Position numbers and translations under genes: made by a program | Notes under the pieces: model-generated | Databases searched by the model: none | What the model saw: only the letters and a program-made list of their open reading frames with translations | Told to the model about the DNA's origin: nothing | In this document: one piece after another, positions 33,020-41,813 of the stretch | Position numbering within the stretch: the first letter of the stretch is position 1 | Layout: the number at the start of each line of letters is the position of its first letter | Assembly (NCBI GenBank): GCA_965216585.1 | Contig: CBDCGC010000003.1 | Coordinates: forward strand, 4,464,001 to 4,528,000 | Length of the DNA stretch: 64,000 nt | Direction: 5' to 3' | DNA from: CADEER01 sp965216585 | Lineage (GTDB): Bacteria; Desulfobacterota; Binatia; HRBIN30; CADEER01

Positions 33020-33736
33020 TCATCCACCTGCGAGGTCGCTCAATCGCGCGGTCAGGTCGCGCGAATCGGGTCCTATACCGCCGTGCCATGTGATCGTTCC
33101 GCCCGACATCAGCACGGCATCGCTGCACAGCGACGTCGCTTCGGCGACGTCGTGGGTGGCGAGCACGACGGCGGTGCCGGCGGCGTGCATCTCGCGCACG
33201 ATGGCGGCGAGCGTTTGCTTCGCCGCCGCATCGAGGCCGTTGGCCGGTTCGTCGAGGAGGAGGATCTCGGGTCGTTGCAGGCAGAGTCGCGCCAGCGCAC
33301 AGCGCTGCTGCATGCCGCGTGAATAGGTGCGCAGCGGCCGCCGTGCAGAAGCCGTCAAGCCGACTCGCTGCAGCGCTGCGTCGATTGCGCCGGTCGTCGC
33401 TGGCATGCCGCGGATCTTCATCGCGAAGGCGAGGTTTTCGCTCGCGCTGAGGTCGTTGTAGAGGTGTGTTTCGTGACTGACGACAGCCAGGCGTGCACGT
33501 GCCGCCGGACCGTCCTCGAGCGGGTCGAAACCGGCGATGCGCAGGCTCCCCGAGGTCGGTGTGAGCAGGGTCGCGCAGAGCTTGAGTAGAGTCGTTTTGC
33601 CGGCGCCGTTGGCACCCATGACGGCGGTCGAAGTACCGCTTTCGATGCGCAGGTCGACGCCGCGCACGGCGCATAGTCGGCCAAACGTGCGAGTGACGTT
33701 GACCAGTTGCAGAGCTGGGGGTTGGGACTTTGTCAC
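33020..33736 (-). CDS. ccmA: Heme exporter ATP-binding protein CcmA
   Basis: This 238-residue ABC ATPase has Walker A GANGAGKTTLLK, the Q-loop region VSHETHLYNDLSASENL, signature YSRGMQQRCALAR (SRGMQQR replacing LSGGQ, typical of CcmA), Walker B ILLLDEP and the switch His (ATHDV). It energises the CcmABCD complex for cytochrome c maturation. The GTG at 33736 is chosen, since upstream in-frame codons give Arg-rich non-homologous sequence. It is the first gene of ccmA-B-C-D; ccmE, ccmF, ccmG and ccmH are not in the window. Confidence 0.92.
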   Translation of the reverse strand: MTKSQPPALQLVNVTRTFGRLCAVRGVDLRIESGTSTAVMGANGAGKTTLLKLCATLLTPTSGSLRIAGFDPLEDGPAARARLAVVSHETHLYNDLSASENLAFAMKIRGMPATTGAIDAALQRVGLTASARRPLRTYSRGMQQRCALARLCLQRPEILLLDEPANGLDAAAKQTLAAIVREMHAAGTAVVLATHDVAEATSLCSDAVLMSGGTITWHGGIGPDSRDLTARLSDLAGG

Positions 33737-33872
33737 CGTTCGACTGCGCCTTCGTGCCCGGCTGGCGTAGCGGGCCGCTGTGTGGGGGATACAACAAACG
33801 CGCGCCGACATCGACGGTAGTCGGCGCGCGATGTCGATTGCGGTGGCGGGCGCTGCGTGACAAGGACGCGTC

Positions 33873-35801
33873 ATGCCCGGCGGGAAATCCGTTGTCACCT
33901 ACCACCCCGGCTTGGAGGGTCTGCGAGGCTTGTGCCTCCTGGGCGTCTTGTTCTTTCACGCGCCGTTCGATTGGATGGGCGGCGGCTTTCTCGGGGTCTC
34001 GACGTTTTTTTCGCTCTCCGGGTACTTGATCACCTCGCTGCTCTTGGCCGAGTGGGCGCGCACTGACGGTATCGACTTCGCCGCCTTTTGGCGCCGCCGC
34101 CTGCGCCGCCTGTTGCCGGCACTGTGGCTGGCGGTTGCGGCGACGCTGGCAACCGCCCCGTGGTGGATCTCGGAGTGGTCGCGCGAACGGCTGGGTTGGG
34201 ACGGTCTCAGCTCGCTTCTCTTCGTTTCCAATTGGCGCTTCATGAGCCCGGACTATGCCTACTCGATGATCTTCGACGACGCTTCGGCCTTGCAGCACAC
34301 CTGGTCGCTCGGCATCGAGGCGCAGTACTACCTTCTCTTTCCGTTCTTCGTCGCGGTCGTGTTGAACCGTGGCGGCACGGGTCTGCTGGCGGTGTCGGTC
34401 GCGGCTCTGGCGCTGCTCTCGACGATCGTCTGTTGGCTGAGCGGGGCGGGGGCCGAGGCGACCTACCGCGCCTACTACGGCAGTGATGCGCGTGCCGCCG
34501 AGATCCTCGCCGGGGCGCTGCTGGCGCTCGTCCAGGCGCGGCGCGGTCGCGGTATTGTCGCCGGCTGGCGAGCGACGCTCTCGGGCGCTGTCGGGCTGCT
34601 CCTCGTTCTCGCCTCCTGGGTGGTGGTCGATCTGCAGGCGACGTGGCTCTACCGCGGTGGCTTCGCCGTCTACGCGCTGCTCTCGGTTGCCGTCATCGCC
34701 GCCGTGACGGCGCCGGATCTCCTGCTCAGCCGCCTTCTGTCGATCGGCCCGCTGCGTTGGCTGGGACGGATTTCGTACGGAGCCTATGTCTACCACTGGC
34801 CGCTCTTCCTCTTCCTCGACGAGGAGCGCTTGGGGCTGTCGCTGCCGATCGTCTTCTTCCTGCGCTGCGCCGTCACGCTCGGCCTGGCCGATCTGTCGTA
34901 TCGCTGGATCGAGGCGCCGGTTCGCTACGGTGCCGCCGCTTGGCTGAGCTGGCGCAGGGTGGCGCTCGTGGGTATGGCGACGGTGCTGTTGGCGTTGGCG
35001 GGAGATCCGGCGGTGCACGACGCCGTCCGTCAGTGGCGGCAGTCGCCGAGCGCCGGCCTGGCTGGCGACTCGGGTGAAGCGACGGCCGTCTTTGCGATGT
35101 TCGGCGACTCGAGTGCTGTCACCTTGCTGCCGGCGGTGCGGCGCTGGCTGGATCGCACCGGCGCCGGCACCGTCGACGGTAATCTCGACAACGGTTGTTC
35201 GATCGTCGATCGCGGGATGCGGCTGGCGCGGCCGGGTTGGTCGCGTGTGCCGGACCAATGCCGGCACTGGCGCCAGCGCTGGCGGTCGACGCTGGAGTCA
35301 TCGCCGGCTCAGATCGCCGTCGTGCTCGCAGGAGTGTGGGACGTCGTCGACCGCCGTCTGCCCGGTGAGAACACCGTCCGCACCTTTGGCGATCCGATCT
35401 TCGATGATCTCTTTCGCCGCCAGGTCGAGGAAGCCGTCTCGATCTTCGACGACCTGGGGACGCGAGTTGTCTGGCTCACCTGTCCGCGCCTGCGTTTTGC
35501 GCCGGGCGAGGAGCCGTTCGATCACGTCGCCGCGTCGGATGCCCGTCGTGTGGAAACGATGAACGCGATCCTACGCGAGGTCGCCGCCGCTCGTCCCGAG
35601 GCGATGCGCATCGTCGATCTCGCCGCCCACATGGAGAGCCTTCCGGGCGGCGTGTTCGACGAGCGAATCCGCCACGACGGTGTTCACTACACGCGCCAGG
35701 GGCGGATCGAGTTGGCCGAGTGGCTGGGGCCCGAGCTGTTGAAGATCGCCGGTCAGGTGGTCGAGGGGGTGTCGGTGAAAGCGGCGGCGGAAGCGCGTTG
35801 A
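33873..35801 (+). CDS. Acyltransferase-3 membrane protein with C-terminal SGNH domain (copy 1)
   Basis: This 642-residue protein is an OafA-type O-acyltransferase: about 10 transmembrane helices (to residue about 390), with family motifs LEGLRGLCLLGVLFFHA (catalytic His), SGYLITSLL, RRLRRLLPAL and HTWSLGIEAQYY. A periplasmic SGNH-like domain follows (405-640) with FGDS (Ser413), AGVWD and the DxxH pair Asp602/His605. This combination transfers acyl groups to extracytoplasmic polysaccharides or lipids. A similar gene starts at 36403; the copies share long stretches (for example HTWSL-IEAQYYL, SNWRFMSP). It converges on a small secreted protein gene at 35839, forming a module that is repeated. 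Confidence 0.9.
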   Translation: MPGGKSVVTYHPGLEGLRGLCLLGVLFFHAPFDWMGGGFLGVSTFFSLSGYLITSLLLAEWARTDGIDFAAFWRRRLRRLLPALWLAVAATLATAPWWISEWSRERLGWDGLSSLLFVSNWRFMSPDYAYSMIFDDASALQHTWSLGIEAQYYLLFPFFVAVVLNRGGTGLLAVSVAALALLSTIVCWLSGAGAEATYRAYYGSDARAAEILAGALLALVQARRGRGIVAGWRATLSGAVGLLLVLASWVVVDLQATWLYRGGFAVYALLSVAVIAAVTAPDLLLSRLLSIGPLRWLGRISYGAYVYHWPLFLFLDEERLGLSLPIVFFLRCAVTLGLADLSYRWIEAPVRYGAAAWLSWRRVALVGMATVLLALAGDPAVHDAVRQWRQSPSAGLAGDSGEATAVFAMFGDSSAVTLLPAVRRWLDRTGAGTVDGNLDNGCSIVDRGMRLARPGWSRVPDQCRHWRQRWRSTLESSPAQIAVVLAGVWDVVDRRLPGENTVRTFGDPIFDDLFRRQVEEAVSIFDDLGTRVVWLTCPRLRFAPGEEPFDHVAASDARRVETMNAILREVAAARPEAMRIVDLAAHMESLPGGVFDERIRHDGVHYTRQGRIELAEWLGPELLKIAGQVVEGVSVKAAAEAR

Positions 35802-35838
35802 ACGGTGAGATCGGCCGGCGAGGGGGCGAAGCGCTGCG

Positions 35839-36267
35839 TTACTCGCACGGACCTGAGAGCCGGCCGCGAAAGTCCGAATGGACGACGATCCGCATGCCCT
35901 GGATGAGAAGTCTCGTCGACACCTTGCCGCGCATGCGGTCGCCGTTGCTGCGCATGCGACCTTTGGCGAAAGTCGGGTCGGGAATCCCTTCGTGGTGACA
36001 CTTCGATTTCCAGCGGAGAGTGTCGCCTTGGATGGTGCGGCGGATTTGGCAATTCTGCGAGATCGCTTCGATCGGGTCGGGGTTGGTGGCGGAGACGCAG
36101 GATTCATACGAGGCCATCTTGGGTGAGCCCCAGAGGGGTTTTTCGGAGAACAGCGACAGATCCCAATGGCCGTCGCCAAGTGTGAAGGTTTCGCCGGCGG
36201 TCGCGGCGCTGAGCAATGCCGTCAGGAGGGCGCCGGCCAAGGTTAGAGCCAAGGAGTTTCTGTGCAT
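35839..36267 (-). CDS. Small secreted DUF3617-like protein (copy 1)
   Basis: The 142-residue protein has a signal peptide (MHRNSLALTLAGALLTALLS, cleavage after TAG). The mature part contains four cysteines and a C-terminal GRLSGPCE motif like the RxGxC end of DUF3617 proteins. It is clearly paralogous to the protein at 38335-38778: both contain PLWG, YE-C-SA-NPDP, CQIRRT and LRWKS-C. Its function is unknown; it is probably periplasmic. It converges on acyltransferase copy 1 with 37 bp between stops. The pairing is repeated in copy 2. Confidence 0.75.
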   Translation of the reverse strand: MHRNSLALTLAGALLTALLSAATAGETFTLGDGHWDLSLFSEKPLWGSPKMASYESCVSATNPDPIEAISQNCQIRRTIQGDTLRWKSKCHHEGIPDPTFAKGRMRSNGDRMRGKVSTRLLIQGMRIVVHSDFRGRLSGPCE

Positions 36268-36402
36268 GGTCGTTGGTTGCTCGTGTTCGCTGGGAAGACG
36301 TCTGCCGCCTCCCGTATCTCGACGCGCATTGCGTGGCAAGCGCAGGGCCGGCGCACTGGTGTTGGCGTTGCCGGACTAGCGATCTCGTGACATGCATGGC
36401 CG

Positions 36403-38325
36403 ATGTCCAGTGGCTCACGGCGCGTGACGTATTTCGCGGCACTCGACGGCTTGCGTGGCGTTTGCCTGCTCGGGGTACTGCTCTTTCACGCGCCCTTTAC
36501 CTGGATGCCGGGCGGCTTCCTCGGCGTTTCCGCCTTCTTCACCCTGTCGGGATATTTGATCACGACGTTGCTCATCGCCGAGTGGGACGACGGCGGCGGA
36601 ATCGATTTTGGCGGCTTCTGGCGTCGCCGCATGCGGCGCCTGGCGCCGGCGCTGTGGCTTGCCGTGGCGGCAATCCTGGCGACCAGCCGCTGGTGGATCG
36701 GCGAAGCGGCGCGCGGCCGGCTGACCTGGGATGCGCTATCGTCGTTGGCGTTCTTGTCTAACTGGCGCTTCATGAGCCCGGAGTACGCTTACTCCAGGCT
36801 GTTCGCCGATCCGTCGGTCCTGCAGCACACCTGGTCGCTGTCGATCGAAGCGCAGTACTATCTGTTCTACCCCGCATTGTTTGCACTGCTCATGCGCTAC
36901 GCCGGGCGCCGCGATCTCGCCCTGGTCGTTCTCGGCCTGGCGCTCATCTCATTCCTGATTTGTGCCCTGGCGGCGTCGGGTGCGGAGTCGACCTACCGGA
37001 GCTATTACGGCACCGATGCCCGTGTCGGCGAGATCCTCGCCGGCGTCTTTCTGGCACTGGCCCGGGCCGAGGGTTGGCTCGACGCAATCACCGCCCGGCG
37101 AGCTCTGGTGTCGGTGCTTGGTGTTGCCGCGCTGGTCTGCATGATTGCGAGCTGGGCGACGTTCACGGTCTCGACCCCGTGGCTGTATCGCGGTGGCTTT
37201 CTCGCCCACGCTCTCCTCGCCACGGTCGTCGTTTTGGCGGCGACGGTACCGGCCGGCGCGCTTTCTTCGCTCCTCTCCGTGCCGCTGCTGTCGTGGCTGG
37301 GGCGGATTTCGTACGGCGCCTACGTCTACCACTGGCCGATCTTTCTCTTCCTCGACGAAGAGCGACTCGCTCTTGGCTTGTCGCTGTCCTTCGTCGTCAA
37401 GCTGGCGGCGACGCTCCTATGTGCCTGGGCGTCCTACCGCTTCTTCGAGGAGCCGATCAGGTATCGACGTGAATCGGCGACGAAAATGTTCCGATGGGCG
37501 GCCGTAGCCTCGGTGTTCGTCCTCGCGCTGGCCGGGTTGCAGGACCCGCGAGTCGGCTACGCCTGGCAGGAGTGGCGGGAGGACGACGTGGTCGTCGAGA
37601 CGCCGCTGGCTGGTGGCGCGAAGTTTGCGCTCTTTGGAGATTCGGCGGCGATGACGCTGCTGCCGCAACTGAAAAAATGGCTGCCGAAGAGAGGATTTCA
37701 GACCGTCGAAGGCAGTCTCAACGTCGGTTGCGCGATGGTGGAAGACGGCCGGATTCTCAGCCGCCAGGGCTGGCTCGGTGTGCCGCGGAAGTGTCGCCGC
37801 TGGGTAGAAGAGTGGGGGCGCCGCATCAGGCAGGAGGAACCCGACTTCGCGGTCGTGTTGACCGGGTCCTGGGACATCCTCGACCGGCGTTTGCCGGGTG
37901 ACGACAAGATCCGCACTTTTGGCGATCCGATCTACGAGCGACTGTTTCGCTTCGAAGTGGCGGACGCGATCAAGCATACGCGTGCGGCGGCGGTGCACGT
38001 GCTGTGGCTGACCTATCCCTACGTTCGCTTTGAAGCAGGGCAGAACGGCTTCGATCATGTTCGCGCCTCCGACCCGAATCGGGTGCGCCGGCACAACGAG
38101 ATCCTGCGCGAAGTCGCCGCCGACTATCCCGGTTGGATGACGGTCATCGATTTTGCGACCTACATGAAGAACCACCCCATGGGGACGTACGCCAAAGAAA
38201 TCCGCCATGATGGTGTTCACTTCACCCATGGCGGTGGCAAGTTCGTGACCGAGGAGTTCATCGGTCCGGCGCTGCTGGATGCGAGCAAGGCGACGGTGGC
38301 CCTGCGGCCAGGACAACGCCGGTGA
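36403..38325 (+). CDS. Acyltransferase-3 membrane protein with C-terminal SGNH domain (copy 2)
   Basis: This 640-residue paralogue of the 33873 gene is co-linear over its whole length. The acyltransferase domain has LDGLRGVCLLGVLLFHA (catalytic His), SGYLITTLL, RRMRRLAPAL and HTWSLSIEAQYY. The SGNH part has FGDS (Ser414), TGSWD and Asp603/His606 in HDGVH. The catalytic residues of both domains are intact in both copies, so neither is an obvious pseudogene. Divergence between copies is substantial, pointing to an old duplication or different acceptors. It converges on DUF3617-like copy 2 with a 9-bp gap. Confidence 0.9.
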   Translation: MSSGSRRVTYFAALDGLRGVCLLGVLLFHAPFTWMPGGFLGVSAFFTLSGYLITTLLIAEWDDGGGIDFGGFWRRRMRRLAPALWLAVAAILATSRWWIGEAARGRLTWDALSSLAFLSNWRFMSPEYAYSRLFADPSVLQHTWSLSIEAQYYLFYPALFALLMRYAGRRDLALVVLGLALISFLICALAASGAESTYRSYYGTDARVGEILAGVFLALARAEGWLDAITARRALVSVLGVAALVCMIASWATFTVSTPWLYRGGFLAHALLATVVVLAATVPAGALSSLLSVPLLSWLGRISYGAYVYHWPIFLFLDEERLALGLSLSFVVKLAATLLCAWASYRFFEEPIRYRRESATKMFRWAAVASVFVLALAGLQDPRVGYAWQEWREDDVVVETPLAGGAKFALFGDSAAMTLLPQLKKWLPKRGFQTVEGSLNVGCAMVEDGRILSRQGWLGVPRKCRRWVEEWGRRIRQEEPDFAVVLTGSWDILDRRLPGDDKIRTFGDPIYERLFRFEVADAIKHTRAAAVHVLWLTYPYVRFEAGQNGFDHVRASDPNRVRRHNEILREVAADYPGWMTVIDFATYMKNHPMGTYAKEIRHDGVHFTHGGGKFVTEEFIGPALLDASKATVALRPGQRR

Positions 38326-38334
38326 GGAGTGGCG

Positions 38335-38778
38335 TTAGTCAGCCTGTCGTTCAACGGGAGGCTCGTGCTCGCATTCGCCGATGCGTCGCGCGCGCAGCTT
38401 GGAGCGGACGACCAGCCGCGTGTCGCGGACGACGAGTTTCGTCGCCATGCTGCCGCGCAGCTCTTCGTCGTGCATCCGCATGACGCCTTTGACTTTGGTT
38501 GGGAAGCCCTTTTGCAGGCACTGTGATTTCCAGCGCAGTCCGGCTTCCGTCGGTGTTCTACGAATCTGGCAGCCGGGCGAAACGACTTCGAGCGGATCGG
38601 GGTTCGCGGCGGAGATGCAGGTCTCGTAGACCATTAGATCCGATGCTCCCCAGAGGGGTTGTGGCGAGGACAGCCATACCTGCCACTGGCCTGGGGGGAG
38701 GTCCAGCCCCGGTGCCGGTGCGCCGGGAGTGGCCGAAATCGCGACGAGTATTGCCGAAAGGGCGAAGTGTCTGGACAT
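38335..38778 (-). CDS. Small secreted DUF3617-like protein (copy 2)
   Basis: This 147-residue protein has a signal peptide (about 1-22) and the same cysteine pattern as copy 1: YETCISAANPDP, SPGCQIRRT, LRWKSQC and a C-terminal RRIGECE. It differs from copy 1 mainly in the signal peptide and the middle loop. It is expected in the periplasm. Its gene lies 12 bp beyond the 5' end of nothing else on this strand except thiC, whose stop is at 38791 upstream, so read-through from thiC could express it. Function is unknown; genetic pairing with the acyltransferase suggests a shared task. Confidence 0.75.
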   Translation of the reverse strand: MSRHFALSAILVAISATPGAPAPGLDLPPGQWQVWLSSPQPLWGASDLMVYETCISAANPDPLEVVSPGCQIRRTPTEAGLRWKSQCLQKGFPTKVKGVMRMHDEELRGSMATKLVVRDTRLVVRSKLRARRIGECEHEPPVERQAD

Positions 38779-38790
38779 CGCCTTGACGGA

Positions 38791-40431
38791 CTAGTTCGCT
38801 TCGCTCGCGCCCAACTGGATCTTTCGCGCCGCGTCCGTATCGGCGACCGTGTCGCTGTGGCATGCGCGCTTGTCGCCGTCGACCGGAATGGCGGCGGCGC
38901 GGCTTGCCAGCACGGACTGTGCGTTGGCGCTGACCCCGGGGCTTGGTTTCGATCTTTGCTCCGGTTGAAACCCCTCCGCCTTGCCGCTGGCGAATTCGCT
39001 GATCTCCTTGGAGATGCGCATACTGCACCAGTCGTGCCCGCACATGGCACAGAAGTCGGTGTCGACGTCGAGGTCCTCGTCGTGGAAGGCGCGTGCGGTT
39101 GCGCCGTCGAACGCCAACTCGAAGTGGCGCGGCCAGTTGAGGGCGGCGCGCGCCTTGGAGAGGTCGTCGTCCCACTGGCGGGCGCCGGCGACGCCGCGCG
39201 CGATGTCGCCGGCATGGGCGGCGATTTTGTACGCGACGCAGCCAGCTTTGACGTCCTCCGCCTGTGGCAAGCCGACGTGCTCCTTGGGTGTGACGTAGCA
39301 GAGCATGGCGGCGCCGGCGCGCGCTGCTTCGGTGGCGCCAATGGCGCTGGTGATGTGATCGTAGGCGGGGAAGACGTCGGTGACGAGCGGGCCGAGCACG
39401 TAGAACGGGGCGTCGTCGCAGACGCGTTGCTGGAGCTGCATGTTGAAGGCGATCTGATCGAGCGGAACGTGTCCGGGGCCTTCCACCATGACCTGCACGC
39501 CGGCGTCGCGGGCGCGAAGCACGAGCTCGCCGAGGATTTGCAGCTCGCCGAGCTGAGCCGCATCGGAGGCGTCGGCGAGACAGCCGGGTCGCAGGCCGTC
39601 GCCGAGCGAGTAGGTGACGTCGTAGTCGCGCATGATGGCGCTGATCTCGTCGAAGAGAACGTACATCGGGTTTTCTTTGCCGTGGTGGATCATCCACTTG
39701 GCGAGCAGCGAGCCACCGCGCGATACGATTCCGGTCACCCGCTTGCCGGCCAGCGGCAGGTGTGCTCGCAAGACCCCGGCATGGATGGTGAAGTAGTCGA
39801 CGCCCTGCTGCGCCTGCTTTTCGATTTCGCGAAGAATCTGATCGCTGGTGAGATCTTCGATGCGCGAGCCGGCAATCATGCTGTAGATGGGAACGGTGCC
39901 GATCGGAATGGTGCTGTGATCGATGATCGCCTGCCGGCAGCCGGCGAGGTCACCGCCGGTCGACAGGTCCATCAGGGTGTCGGCGCCATAGCGTTGGGCC
40001 CAGCGCAGCTTTTCGATTTCCGCGTCGGTCGAGCTGGATACGGGTGAGGCGCCGATGTTGGCGTTGATCTTGGTCGTCAGGGAGCGACCGATCGCCGTCG
40101 GATCGAGTCGCTTGGCTGCTTTTTCGCCGGCGCAGTGGCTTTCGTCTGCAATTTCTCGTTGCCGCATGTCGACCGTTTGATTGACCCACAACGCGGCATC
40201 GCCGCGGTGTCCGGGGTGGCCGGTTGCGGCGTTCGCGTAGTCATCGTCGCCAGGTGCGTGCGCCGGTGCCGAGCCGGCCGAGCCGGCCAGGTGGCGGTGG
40301 TTGGCCGGGATGACGATGCGACCGCGCGCAACGCCGTCGCGGATCGCCTCCGCTGCGGCGTTCTCGCGCACGGCGACACGGCGCATCTGCGGCGTGATCA
40401 CGCCGGCGCGTGCGGACTCGAGTTGCGTCAT
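38791..40431 (-). CDS. thiC: Phosphomethylpyrimidine synthase
   Basis: ThiC (546 aa) rearranges aminoimidazole ribotide to HMP-phosphate in thiamine synthesis through radical SAM chemistry. The C-terminal cluster motif CAMCGHDWCSM (CxxCxxxxC) is intact, and the barrel shows GTVPIYSMI, FTIHAGVLR, SRGGSLLAKWM and VMVEGPGHVP. The ATG at 40431 is used. It lies 53 bp after pyrD on the same strand and no TPP riboswitch can be recognised in that short gap, so thiC is probably read from upstream without one. The N-terminal domain is shorter than in plant and enteric ThiC. Confidence 0.95.
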   Translation of the reverse strand: MTQLESARAGVITPQMRRVAVRENAAAEAIRDGVARGRIVIPANHRHLAGSAGSAPAHAPGDDDYANAATGHPGHRGDAALWVNQTVDMRQREIADESHCAGEKAAKRLDPTAIGRSLTTKINANIGASPVSSSTDAEIEKLRWAQRYGADTLMDLSTGGDLAGCRQAIIDHSTIPIGTVPIYSMIAGSRIEDLTSDQILREIEKQAQQGVDYFTIHAGVLRAHLPLAGKRVTGIVSRGGSLLAKWMIHHGKENPMYVLFDEISAIMRDYDVTYSLGDGLRPGCLADASDAAQLGELQILGELVLRARDAGVQVMVEGPGHVPLDQIAFNMQLQQRVCDDAPFYVLGPLVTDVFPAYDHITSAIGATEAARAGAAMLCYVTPKEHVGLPQAEDVKAGCVAYKIAAHAGDIARGVAGARQWDDDLSKARAALNWPRHFELAFDGATARAFHDEDLDVDTDFCAMCGHDWCSMRISKEISEFASGKAEGFQPEQRSKPSPGVSANAQSVLASRAAAIPVDGDKRACHSDTVADTDAARKIQLGASEAN

Positions 40432-40484
40432 GTCGAAAGCTCCAGCTCCACGACCATTCACCGTATGTCGCCCCGCCGGTTGGT

Positions 40485-41555
40485 TCAACTGGCGCTACCG
40501 ACCGCTTCGCCAATCGACGAGAACCCCGCTTCGTCGATGAGCCGTGCGAGATCGCCGACGATCGCCGCCGGCGCGTTTGGACCGCCGTAGATGAAGCCGG
40601 TGTACATCTGCACCAGCGACGCACCGGCGAGGATTTTTTCCATCGCGTCGTTGGCGTCAAAGATGCCGCCGACCCCGATGATCGGCAGCTCGCCGCGGCT
40701 GTAGCGAAAAACGTCGCGGATCACTCGTGTCGAGCGCTCGGCGAGCGGTTTGCCGCTGAGCCCCCCGGCTTCACTCTGGTGCGGCGCGCTGGCGGGCAGA
40801 CAGTCGCGCGCGATCGTCGTGTTCGTCGCGATCAGGCCATCCACGCCTTCTCCCGCGGCGAAGTGCACGATCTCTCGCGTTTGCTTCTCTTCGAGATCCG
40901 GCGAGAGTTTGATCAGAAGCGGTGGCACGCGCTCCAGATGGCCAGATTCGGCGGCAATCGCGCGCACGATCTTCTCGAGTGGACGCACGGCCTGCAGGGA
41001 GCGCAATCCCTTGGTGTTCGGCGAGCTGACGTTGATGGTGACGTAGGAGGCGAGGGGCGCCAGTTGCCGGTAACTCTCGCGGTAATCGGCGGCGGCGCTC
41101 TTAAGCGGCGTCACCGCCGACTTTCCGAGGTTGATGCCGAGCGGAAAGTCGATGGCATCGTCGCAAAGGGCGCGCAGTTGTTCGGCGACGGCGGGCGCGC
41201 CGTCGTTGTTGAAGCCGAGGCGGTTGATCAGCGCCTTTTCTTCGGGCAAGCGGAAGAGGCGCGGTGGTGGGTTGCCGGGCTGCGCTCGCGCCGTGATCGT
41301 ACCGAGCTCGGCGAAACCGAAGCCGAAGCGAGACCACGTTTGTGCCAGGCGCGCGTTCTTGTCGAAACCCGCCGCCAGTCCGAGCGGGTTGGCAAAGTGC
41401 ATGCCCCACAGCTCCTGCTCGAGGTTCGCATGCTGCTCGGGCGTCGAGCCGAGCAAACCCAGGCCGGTGCCGATCGGCAGCGCGTGCATGGCCAGCTCGT
41501 GGACGACCTCGGGATCGATGAGGAAGAGGAGCGGGCGTACTAGCTGGTACAACAT
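40485..41555 (-). CDS. pyrD: Dihydroorotate dehydrogenase (quinone), class 2
   Basis: This 356-residue membrane-associated flavoenzyme oxidises dihydroorotate to orotate in pyrimidine synthesis, passing electrons to quinone. The N-terminal hydrophobic helix (YQLVRPLLFLIDPEVVHELA), NPLGLAAGFDKNA, NRLGFNNDG, NVSSPNTKGLRSLQ (catalytic Ser) and SGKPLAERSTRVI mark class 2. ATG 41555 fits the family; further in-frame codons upstream give unrelated sequence. thiC follows 53 bp downstream. Its promoter must lie in the 0.6-kb gap upstream, which also contains the structured element described separately. Confidence 0.95.
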   Translation of the reverse strand: MLYQLVRPLLFLIDPEVVHELAMHALPIGTGLGLLGSTPEQHANLEQELWGMHFANPLGLAAGFDKNARLAQTWSRFGFGFAELGTITARAQPGNPPPRLFRLPEEKALINRLGFNNDGAPAVAEQLRALCDDAIDFPLGINLGKSAVTPLKSAAADYRESYRQLAPLASYVTINVSSPNTKGLRSLQAVRPLEKIVRAIAAESGHLERVPPLLIKLSPDLEEKQTREIVHFAAGEGVDGLIATNTTIARDCLPASAPHQSEAGGLSGKPLAERSTRVIRDVFRYSRGELPIIGVGGIFDANDAMEKILAGASLVQMYTGFIYGGPNAPAAIVGDLARLIDEAGFSSIGEAVGSAS

Positions 41556-41612
41556 CTGGTAGTTGCATAACGGATTTGAATCGACGGGCCCACTATCGTT
41601 GAAATAATTTTC

Positions 41613-41642
41613 TTGGATCTGAGACGGGGTGGGGTGTATATA
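41613..41642 (+). promoter_or_regulatory. Possible promoter for the short-ORF cluster
   Basis: TTGGAT (41613-41618) and TATATA (41637-41642) are 18 bp apart. An ATG follows 6 nt after the -10, at 41649. The A+T-rich character is equally compatible with the pyrD promoter on the other strand. Confidence 0.3.
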
Positions 41643-41648
41643 CGACCT

Positions 41649-41738
41649 ATGGAAGATTCCGGTTCGGGTTTCACAGACCTCGAGGTTTCGCACCGCGAAT
41701 GGTCGGGTGCGAAATGGGCCGGGCGAGGGTCGCGGTAG
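41649..41738 (+). CDS. Possible 29-residue ORF
   Basis: ATG at 41649 directly follows a TATATA box and opens a 29-codon frame (MEDSGSGFTDLEVSHREWSG, then AKWAGRGSR). There is no SD, so it could only be translated from a leaderless mRNA. No similarity is recognised. It may be chance. Confidence 0.2.
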   Translation: MEDSGSGFTDLEVSHREWSGAKWAGRGSR

Positions 41739-41777
41739 TCGGCGATTGCGTCTCTCGCAGCGACAGGGGTGTCGCGC

Positions 41778-41813
41778 ATGTTCGGTGCGCCGAGAAGGGA
41801 GGTGATCCGGTGA
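41778..41813 (+). CDS. Possible 11-residue leader ORF overlapping the next one
   Basis: ATG 41778 opens MFGAPRREVIR and stops at TGA 41811-41813, overlapping the GTG start of the next short ORF in a GTGA arrangement that would couple their translation. No clear SD precedes it. Confidence 0.2.
   Translation: MFGAPRREVIR
41798..41808 (+). promoter_or_regulatory. Exceptionally strong Shine-Dalgarno sequence
   Basis: GGAGGTGATCC matches 11 consecutive bases complementary to the usual 3' end of 16S rRNA. The GGAGG core ends 7 nt before GTG 41810, the ideal distance. No other start in the window has so long a match. Confidence 0.6.

Noticed and set aside
33000..35267. 755-codon open frame on the minus strand
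   Set aside because: Runs across ccmA in another frame and antisense to the acyltransferase gene; no domain signals.
40432..40484. TPP riboswitch before thiC
   Set aside because: The gap to pyrD is only 53 bp and contains none of the conserved TPP aptamer sequences.
41798..41808. Fragment of a 16S rRNA 3' end on the minus strand
   Set aside because: Only the 11-nt anti-SD match is shared; flanking sequence shows no rRNA similarity, so it reads better as a Shine-Dalgarno on the plus strand.
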